From positions 1-21,841 of the forward strand of contig JAITKS010000158.1 in NCBI GenBank assembly GCA_031278315.1: a stretch of DNA of 21,841 nt, given 5' to 3'. This document shows, piece after piece, positions 17,437 to 21,841 of the stretch (within the stretch, counting starts at the first letter, position 1; every line of letters begins with the position of its first letter). The translations under genes and the position numbers were made by a program. The DNA is from Planctomycetaceae bacterium (GTDB lineage: Bacteria; Planctomycetota; Planctomycetia; Pirellulales; Thermoguttaceae). The notes beneath the pieces were generated by a model. That model was not told the origin of the DNA and did no database searches. It saw nothing but the letters and a program-made list of their open reading frames with translations.

Positions 17437-17832
17437 TAGTTTTCTCCTTTATGGAAATATGGTGAAAGGTAATATACGGATCATATTACTTTTCATACCG
17501 TGAAATTTGGTTTAATTTTGTTGTAACATGAAATGAACAAATGAAAAAATTCTGTATAAACATTATGCAGTCTGTATTTATTTTTTCCAATGTCATATCA
17601 ACAAAATTGACAGGCATGAATCGTAGTCAATTTATGTCTTGTTGTCAATATTGTTAATACGATAATTGAAAAAAAAGAGACGCAAGGCATTGTGTCTCTA
17701 TATTTCAGTTTTATTTTTTGTAACGAAAAAGGTAACAAACGGCAAATTTTGTAAAGACACAATGCCTTGCGTCTTTCTGTAAAGACACAAGGTATTGTTG
17801 TGTCTCTACAGACTTTTTCGTTCTGTTATTTT
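17437..17832. repeat. Cluster of GTAGAGACACAA-type hairpins
   Basis: Three related hairpins: 17677-17698 (GAGACGCAAGGCATTGTGTCTC) is abbreviated here by its arms GAGACGCAA and TTGTGTCTC; 17751-17776 has arms GTAAAGACACAA and TTGCGTCTTT; 17779-17809 has arms GTAAAGACACAA and TTGTGTCTCTAC. The first is followed by a tail matching 287-310. The last two lie 24-80 nt past the lipoprotein stop in its transcript, so they might serve as RNA 3'-end structures. The rest of the stretch is AT-rich, with no gene. Confidence 0.65.
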
Positions 17833-18231
17833 TCATTGATCTAAATTCAGATCAATTTTGTTTGTTCCGCGTGATAATGTAAACGGTTTGAGTTTACTTT
17901 GAACTTCAGGCGGTAATGCCGGTTGGAAAGATTGACTTGTCCGTCCGTCTTCTCCTGTTACTTCAATTTCGGTAAATTTCTCGACCATAATTTGCACGTT
18001 ACCGGGCATTGGTCCTTCACTTTTCGGAATTGAATATTTTCCATAAGTGTCTGTTTTGGCTCCAGCGTCGGGTCCTGCTTCGGGACGGATTATTACTGTC
18101 GCATCCGTTACCGGTTTACCTTGAAACGTTACAGTTCCTTCCACAGCACAGCGTTCTACGCCTTGCTGCTGACAACCGGAAAGAAACAAACAAATCAAAA
18201 TCGATAATGTGATTAAAGTAGATGTTTTCAT
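17833..18231 (-). CDS. Small lipoprotein with carboxypeptidase-regulatory-like domain
   Basis: A 132-residue lipoprotein. Lipobox LSGC puts the acylated cysteine at residue 20 after a hydrophobic signal (LITLSILICLFLSG). The mature part is a compact beta-sandwich of the carboxypeptidase-regulatory type: VEGTVTFQGKPVTDATVIIR, DTYGKYSI, then GNVQIMVEKFTEIEV. Such small lipoproteins commonly lie next to DUF1559 genes in planctomycetes, and here it is 218 bp downstream of one on the same strand. Probably attached to a membrane and facing the periplasm; no enzyme motif. No Shine-Dalgarno before the ATG. Confidence 0.85.
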   Translation of the reverse strand: MKTSTLITLSILICLFLSGCQQQGVERCAVEGTVTFQGKPVTDATVIIRPEAGPDAGAKTDTYGKYSIPKSEGPMPGNVQIMVEKFTEIEVTGEDGRTSQSFQPALPPEVQSKLKPFTLSRGTNKIDLNLDQ

Positions 18232-18240
18232 AGTTAATTT

Positions 18241-18446
18241 TTTAAAGTTAAATGTTAAATGTTAAAGTTAAATGTTAAGTAATATATCAGTGGAATTTCT
18301 CAACGGTTTCAAGTTTGTAACTCAAAAAAAGTTGAAAGACAAATATTCCGCCGATATATTACAATGTTAAATTTTAAATCTTAAATTTTAAATCTTAAAT
18401 TTTAAATCTTAAATTTTAAATTTTAAATCTTAAATCTTAAATCTAA
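18241..18446. repeat. Short tandem repeats and a small inverted-repeat unit
   Basis: Three parts. 18243-18278 is a tandem of GTTAAATGTTAAA-type words. 18279-18362 is an 84-bp unit bounded by GTAATATATCAGTGGAATT and the inverted ATATTCCGCCGATATATTAC. 18363-18446 is a tandem array of TTAAATTTTAAATC/TTAAATC units, about 7-14 bp, running almost to the stop of the upstream DUF1559 gene. Slipped-strand variation in copy number is likely. Confidence 0.7.
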
Positions 18447-18449
18447 AAG

Positions 18450-19694
18450 TTACGGGATTGAAATAGGGTTTCCGTCTTTACGGTCGCCGAGAAAACGCCA
18501 AACGGTTGCATTTATTGTTTCTGAAATGAAACGTCCTGAAGCGTCAGCCAAAGTGACATTCACACCGCCCGGATGTTTGCTTGCTGCACAACTGTGCGAC
18601 GGACATTCACTGCCGCTATTTGGTATTTTCGTATTTGGCTGATAACTGGTCGAAAAACAAATATCGCCGACTGCATGAGGAATACCGGGACCGAACCAAG
18701 GTGCCGGAAAACGTTTGCCAATTGTATTATTGATTAATGAACCGTCTTTTTCAGAAATCATCAGAGTATTTGATGTTCCATCTTCGATACCGTTTATACC
18801 GGGTTGAAAACCTTCTTGATTTTCAAAGTTTGGATGTCCTTGAAAAAACAGTCCGCCATAATCACCGTCATTGCAGTTGGCTTGTTTTGTCGTAAGCGTT
18901 AAATAACGATTACTGTCGAAAGTATCGCCGGTATTCCAAGTGCTGGTACTAGCGCTGCCGCAAACATCGCGTCTTTCGGATTTTCCGACACGCCATGGTC
19001 CCATTAAACCGACGTAATTACCCTTTGCCAATTTGTATCTTTGCGGCTCTTCGTTGAGAATAGGTTCGCGTGTACAAGACGGGCAAATCCAAACTTCCAT
19101 AACAGTTCCGACAATATCGGCACCGACAATAGAAATCGGGCTTGCATTCCAGTCGGTAACAAGATTTGATCCCCAACCGGCACTCGTATATCTCTGCACA
19201 ATTGCTTCATACAAAGGGACATTTTCCATAAACGGCAATATCCGCGTTCCCCAACCGATTGCTCCTTGCGACGGATTGGTACTCATTGCTGTTGTATGCC
19301 ATTGCGATTTGTTGCCTGGATTGTATCCCATCGTTACACCGCACGGAAATTTTTTGTGTATGTCCAAAAAATTGTGCAGTGCGATTCCGATTTGTCTTTG
19401 GTGACTGGAACACTGCATTCGTCTTGCTGCTTCCCGCGCGGCTTGAATTGCCGGTAACAAAAGCGCAATTAACAAACCAATAATCGCAATCACCACTAAA
19501 AGCTCAACAAGAGTAAAACCCAATGGCATAAAACGATTAGGTGTTGAAAAGTTTGCAAAGAACGAAAATTCTTTGCTATTCTTTCTTAACTGTTTGTTCC
19601 GAACATTTCTTTCTTTCTTGCACACACTGTTTATCATTGGATTTATCAGCGTGCTTTTTGTAGATTTCAAGAAATTCATTACAAAATTTTTCAT
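18450..19694 (-). CDS. DUF1559 pseudopilin-like protein, copy 1
   Basis: A 414-residue protein with a type IV prepilin signature GFTLVELLVVIAIIGLLIAL, where the peptidase would cut after G59, followed by PAIQAAREAARR and the DUF1559 (SBP_bac_10) domain. The C-terminus has the family ending CAASKHPGGVNVTLADASG...ATVWRFLGDR. After processing the hydrophobic helix anchors it in the inner membrane or in a pseudopilin assembly. The leader of 59 residues is far longer than the usual 6-25. The start is still favoured: AAGGA lies 8 nt before this ATG, the neighbouring paralog also begins MKN-(F/L)-V, and the internal Met at 56 lacks a Shine-Dalgarno. Tandem duplicate of the next gene; a terminator-like hairpin lies between them. 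Confidence 0.88.
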   Translation of the reverse strand: MKNFVMNFLKSTKSTLINPMINSVCKKERNVRNKQLRKNSKEFSFFANFSTPNRFMPLGFTLVELLVVIAIIGLLIALLLPAIQAAREAARRMQCSSHQRQIGIALHNFLDIHKKFPCGVTMGYNPGNKSQWHTTAMSTNPSQGAIGWGTRILPFMENVPLYEAIVQRYTSAGWGSNLVTDWNASPISIVGADIVGTVMEVWICPSCTREPILNEEPQRYKLAKGNYVGLMGPWRVGKSERRDVCGSASTSTWNTGDTFDSNRYLTLTTKQANCNDGDYGGLFFQGHPNFENQEGFQPGINGIEDGTSNTLMISEKDGSLINNTIGKRFPAPWFGPGIPHAVGDICFSTSYQPNTKIPNSGSECPSHSCAASKHPGGVNVTLADASGRFISETINATVWRFLGDRKDGNPISIP

Positions 19695-19724
19695 CGTGAT
19701 GTTCCTTATTTATAAAGGGTTCTT

Positions 19725-19784
19725 AAAAAATGGCAGTGAAACGTTGCCGCTTTACGGTACGGCAAAAAATAACATTTCACGCCG
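19725..19784 (-). terminator. Terminator- or attenuator-like hairpin between the DUF1559 paralogs
   Basis: In the leftward transcript, arm 19783-19773 (GGCGTGAAATG) pairs with 19743-19732 (CGTTTCACTGCC) with one bulge and one G-U, and inside it TTGCCG pairs with CGGCAA (19765-19760 with 19749-19744). A TTTTTT run (19730-19725) follows directly. That is the layout of a Rho-independent terminator. It is 136 nt past the stop of copy 2 and about 30 nt before the start of copy 1, so it could end copy-2 transcripts or attenuate copy 1. Confidence 0.55.
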
Positions 19785-19876
19785 TCAGTCTTTTCTTAAA
19801 AAAGTTACATTAAATTAAATACTAAAAAACGATTTATCTCTAAACGTTAAAAGGAAATGTACGAAGTTTAAGCGTT

Positions 19877-19911
19877 AACTGCAGTAATTGCGCAAGCTCA
19901 TCACTACAGTT
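19877..19911. other. Hairpin just after the second DUF1559 gene
   Basis: AACTGCAGT (19877-19885) pairs with ACTACAGTT (19903-19911) with one G-U. It begins 9 nt past the stop of copy 2 in the leftward transcript, but is not followed by a U-run in that direction. It may stabilise the mRNA 3' end. Confidence 0.3.
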
Positions 19912-19919
19912 ATTTTTTA

Positions 19920-21183
19920 TTACGGGACTGTAATAGCAACGCCATCTTCGCGGTCTCCGAGAAAACGCCAGACTCTTGCGTTTATGCTGTCTGAAAAGAA
20001 GTGTACAGAGGCATCTGCGAGAGTTGCATTTACACCGCCCGGATGCTTACTTGCTGCACAACTGTGCGACGGGTAGTCGCCGCTGTTTGGTGTTTTGATA
20101 TTCGGCATATAATAGGTCGAAAAAGTAACATCATTGATCGCTTGAGGAATACCGGGACCAAACCAAGGACCAGGAAAACGCTGTCCGACTGCGGCGTTGA
20201 CTAATCCGCCGTCTCGTTCCGAAACCATTAACGTATTTGATGTACCGTCGCCGATACTATTCAGACCGGGCTGAAAACCATGTTGATTTTCAAATCGCGG
20301 ATGTCCCTGAAAAAACAGACCGCCGTAATCACCGTTATTGCAATTGGCGTGCTTTGCCGTAAGCGTTAAATAACGATTACTGTCGAAAGAATCGCCGGTA
20401 TTCCAAGTGCTGGTACTCCAACCTGAGCAAACATCGCGTCTTTCGGATCTTCCTAGCCGCCGCGGTCCGATCAAACCGACGTAATTTCCTTTCGCCAATT
20501 TGTGTACCTGATTGCCGACAATTGGATTAGGTCCGCTGCAAGACGGACAAACCCAAGTAGATATGTTCGTTCCGACAATATCTGCTCCGACAATCTGAAT
20601 CGGTCTTGCGTTCCAATCGGTAATAAGATCTGATCCCCAACCGGCAGCAGCAAATTTTTGCACGATATTGTCAAGCAACGGAGCATTTTCAATAAATGGT
20701 AATACTCGTACTCCCCAGCCGATTGCTCCTTGCGCCGAACTGGTACTCATTTCTGTTGTATGCCATTGCGATTTGTCGTTTGGATTGTATCCCATTGTTA
20801 CGCCGCACGGAAATTTTTTATGAATATCCAAAAAGTTGTGCAAGGCGATACCAATTTGTCTTTGGTTGTTGGAACATTGCGACCGGCGTGCAGCTTCACG
20901 GGCAGCTTGAACAGCAGGTAACAGAAGTGCGATTAATATTCCGATAATCGCAATCACCACAAGAAGTTCGACTAATGTAAAGCCGAAAGGTGAAGAACGA
21001 AAAAGAGTAGAAAATTTTAACGAATAACATTGAAAAACCGAAGTCTTTACGCGATTCGTTTTTATTTGTCAATTCCATTTGCCCCCCCCCCCCCCTGCCT
21101 GCGCAGCCTACCCATTTTAACATTTGACATTTTGCAAACAGTTTTACAAAAAAATCAAGCAAACAATTTACTAAATTTTTCAT
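19920..21183 (-). CDS. DUF1559 pseudopilin-like protein, copy 2, frame-interrupted near the N-terminus
   Basis: The body (from SSPFGFTLVELLVVIAIIG to the end at 19920) is intact and closely resembles copy 1, for instance the shared IGIALHNFLDIHKKFPCGV, and ends in CAASKHPGGVNATLADAS. The body frame has no ATG, GTG or TTG upstream of the pilin motif. A good start exists one frame over: AAGGAG (21196-21191) 7 nt before ATG 21183, reading MKNLVNCLLDFF like copy 1's MKNFV. Removing one T from the T5 run (A5 on plus, 21000-21004) fuses the two as KIFYSF-RSSPFGFTLVELL, a 67-residue leader. The leader also contains a G14 tract (21082-21095). It may be a pseudogene, an assembly indel, or a slippage/phase-variable gene; if only internal starts are used, GTG 20960 would truncate the pilin motif. 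Confidence 0.75.
21082..21095 (-). repeat. G14 homopolymer inside the DUF1559 copy 2 leader
   Basis: Fourteen consecutive C on the plus strand (G on the coding strand), coding four Gly codons in the frame of the ATG at 21183. It sits in an island of GC (GTAGGCTGCGCAGGCAG just before it in the coding direction) within very AT-rich DNA. Tracts of this length normally change length by slippage. Confidence 0.9.
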
Positions 21184-21222
21184 TGTCATACTCCTTATTT
21201 TACAAGGTTATACTGATAATAA

Positions 21223-21268
21223 TTGCGATCCGCATACCGCAAACAAACGGTAAAAAAACGAATCGCAA
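21223..21268 (-). other. 5'-leader hairpin of the second DUF1559 gene
   Basis: TTGCGAT (21268-21262) pairs with ATCGCAA (21229-21223), and inside it ACCG (21251-21248) with CGGT (21239-21236). It lies between the predicted promoter (-10 ending at 21284) and the start at 21183. No U-run follows, so it is not a terminator; a regulatory leader structure is possible. Confidence 0.35.
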
Positions 21269-21283
21269 ACAAACTTGTTTCAC

Positions 21284-21312
21284 AGTTTACAATAATCTGA
21301 ATTAACTGTCAA
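21284..21312 (-). promoter_or_regulatory. Sigma-70-type promoter for the second DUF1559 gene
   Basis: On the minus strand TTGACA (21312-21307), a 17-nt spacer and TAAACT (21289-21284). The -35 is a perfect consensus and the -10 matches at 4 of 6. It gives a leader of roughly 95 nt before the ATG at 21183. Confidence 0.6.
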
Positions 21313-21750
21313 CAAATATTAATTTTTTTTAAGAAAAAAAACCTTGTACCGTTATTCAGATGCGTTATAAACTGATCTTACTTGCAATCTCACTTGAAAA
21401 TTCTTTTTTCGTTACAAAAAATAAAATTGAATATTATTATGTATCGTCATTTGAATTGATGTTAAAAAACGAAAATTCAAGTAAGCGCAAATTATTTCAA
21501 AGCTCCTTCCGTAAACTAAAGCATACGGTTAATAAAGTTTTTTGGTGAATAGTCCCTAGCGGGACTTCTTGATAGTTATCTCTTTTTCGTGTATTTCGTG
21601 CGTTAAAAATTACAAAAATTTGAAAACAATTATTCCGCTGATATATTACATAAAATTTATTTTTTAGAATAAACACAGTTATCTCAACCGCATTTTTCGA
21701 CATTTATAAATCAGAAATTCATAATAGACAGAAAACTCTTTACCCCCCTA
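21313..21750. other. Intergenic region with dispersed repeats
   Basis: No convincing gene. A plus-strand frame from 21360 (62 codons) has low-complexity composition and no recognisable motif. The stretch contains a GTCCC/GGGAC hairpin with the tail TTCTTGATAGTTA (21552-21578) matching 225-244, a TTTCGTGTATTTCGTGCG repeat (about 21585-21602), an inverted family end (21628-21649), and a remnant of the GC-rich module (TCTCAACCGCATTTTT near 21681-21696). Confidence 0.5.
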
Positions 21751-21781
21751 TTGACTTGGAGTCAACTCCAACAGGTAGAAT
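21751..21781 (+). promoter_or_regulatory. MerR-family-type promoter facing out of the window
   Basis: TTGACT (21751-21756) and TAGAAT (21776-21781) are separated by 19 bp, the overlong spacer characteristic of promoters that MerR-family activators remodel. A dyad TTGGAGTCAACTCCAA (21756-21771) lies in the spacer, where the MerR dimer would bind. The regulated gene would begin beyond 21841 on the plus strand, so the target cannot be named. Confidence 0.6.
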
Positions 21782-21816
21782 AATAACTCTCAAAAAAATT
21801 ATAACTCTCAAAAAAT
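21782..21816 (+). repeat. Two-copy direct repeat ATAACTCTCAAAAAA
   Basis: ATAACTCTCAAAAAAATT at about 21782-21800 is followed by a second copy ATAACTCTCAAAAAATT at about 21800-21816. It starts right after the -10 element of the MerR-type promoter, so it would lie in the initially transcribed region. Confidence 0.5.
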
Positions 21817-21841
21817 TATTATTATCGTTTGTTGCATTGAA

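Noticed and set aside
18363..18446. Origin or iteron array
   Set aside because: The TTAAATC units are short and irregular low-complexity repeats; no DnaA-box cluster, dnaA/dnaN or Rep gene is nearby.
20896..21189. Independent 97-residue gene upstream of DUF1559 copy 2
   Set aside because: Its start and first 60 residues behave as the leader of the DUF1559 gene (same opening as copy 1), and its tail is an out-of-frame reading of the pilin motif; better explained by a one-base frameshift.
21223..21268. Known riboswitch upstream of DUF1559 copy 2
   Set aside because: Only a simple hairpin is visible; none of the conserved cores of riboswitch classes I know is recognisable.

Overview
The window looks like an AT-rich chromosomal segment of a Planctomycetota bacterium. 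The main evidence is two tandem prepilin-type DUF1559 proteins (planctomycete hallmark family), a Tat-exported Gfo/Idh/MocA oxidoreductase with an SRRDFLK leader, a small regulatory-like-domain lipoprotein beside the DUF1559 genes, an anti-sigma-like protein with one membrane segment, and a zinc-ribbon/TM/WD40 protein coupled to a TPR-glycosyltransferase protein. The low-GC coding style and long Asn-rich linkers suggest an unusual AT-rich, possibly host-associated lineage; that is inference. There is no prophage, CRISPR array or rRNA.

Layout from left to right: 1-634 is a gene-free patchwork of interspersed repeats. 635-2214 (minus) is a compact cassette: a 178-aa protein with an N-terminal FETNSSSAH motif, a radical SAM enzyme, and a short ATGA-coupled frame that appears frameshifted. 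2328-2569 is a MITE-like repeat unit. 2630-3976 is the anti-sigma-like membrane protein and 4166-5107 a secreted beta-propeller, both minus. 5619-5708 (minus) is a 29-residue, extremely basic GTG-started gene that ordinary gene calling would miss, followed by tRNA-Lys(TTT). On the plus strand lie the menaquinone methyltransferase menG/ubiE (6432-7175), a second MITE-like unit (7209-7463) and a secreted glycerophosphodiester phosphodiesterase (7727-8599). Then, on the minus strand, come the WD40 and TPR-glycosyltransferase pair (8627-13537, 6-bp gap), a secreted phosphodiesterase/phosphatase with a LamG-like domain (14126-15859), the Gfo/Idh/MocA oxidoreductase (16150-17436), a lipoprotein (17833-18231) and two DUF1559 pseudopilin-like paralogs (18450-19694 and 19920-21183). 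The window ends with a MerR-type promoter that fires out of the right edge.

Most genes encode envelope or exported proteins: two hydrolases, a Tat oxidoreductase, a lipoprotein, pseudopilin-like proteins and membrane sensors or scaffolds. The intergenic DNA is unusual. A short inverted-repeat sequence (consensus core GTAATATATCAGTGGAATAA) occurs at least 13 times in both orientations, often bounding modules that contain a GC-rich hairpin (GCGGTCG-CGACCGC) and AGGATTACAGGAT-type repeats. Other families (GTCCC/GGGAC hairpins, GTAGAGACACAA hairpins, CACAGAGAACACAGAG and TTTCGTG-type repeats) are mixed in.

The best leads for something undescribed are the FETNSSS/radical SAM/frameshifted-peptide cassette, the second DUF1559 gene carrying a G14 homopolymer plus a one-base frameshift in an unusually long leader, the 29-residue basic peptide gene, and the modular repeat family.
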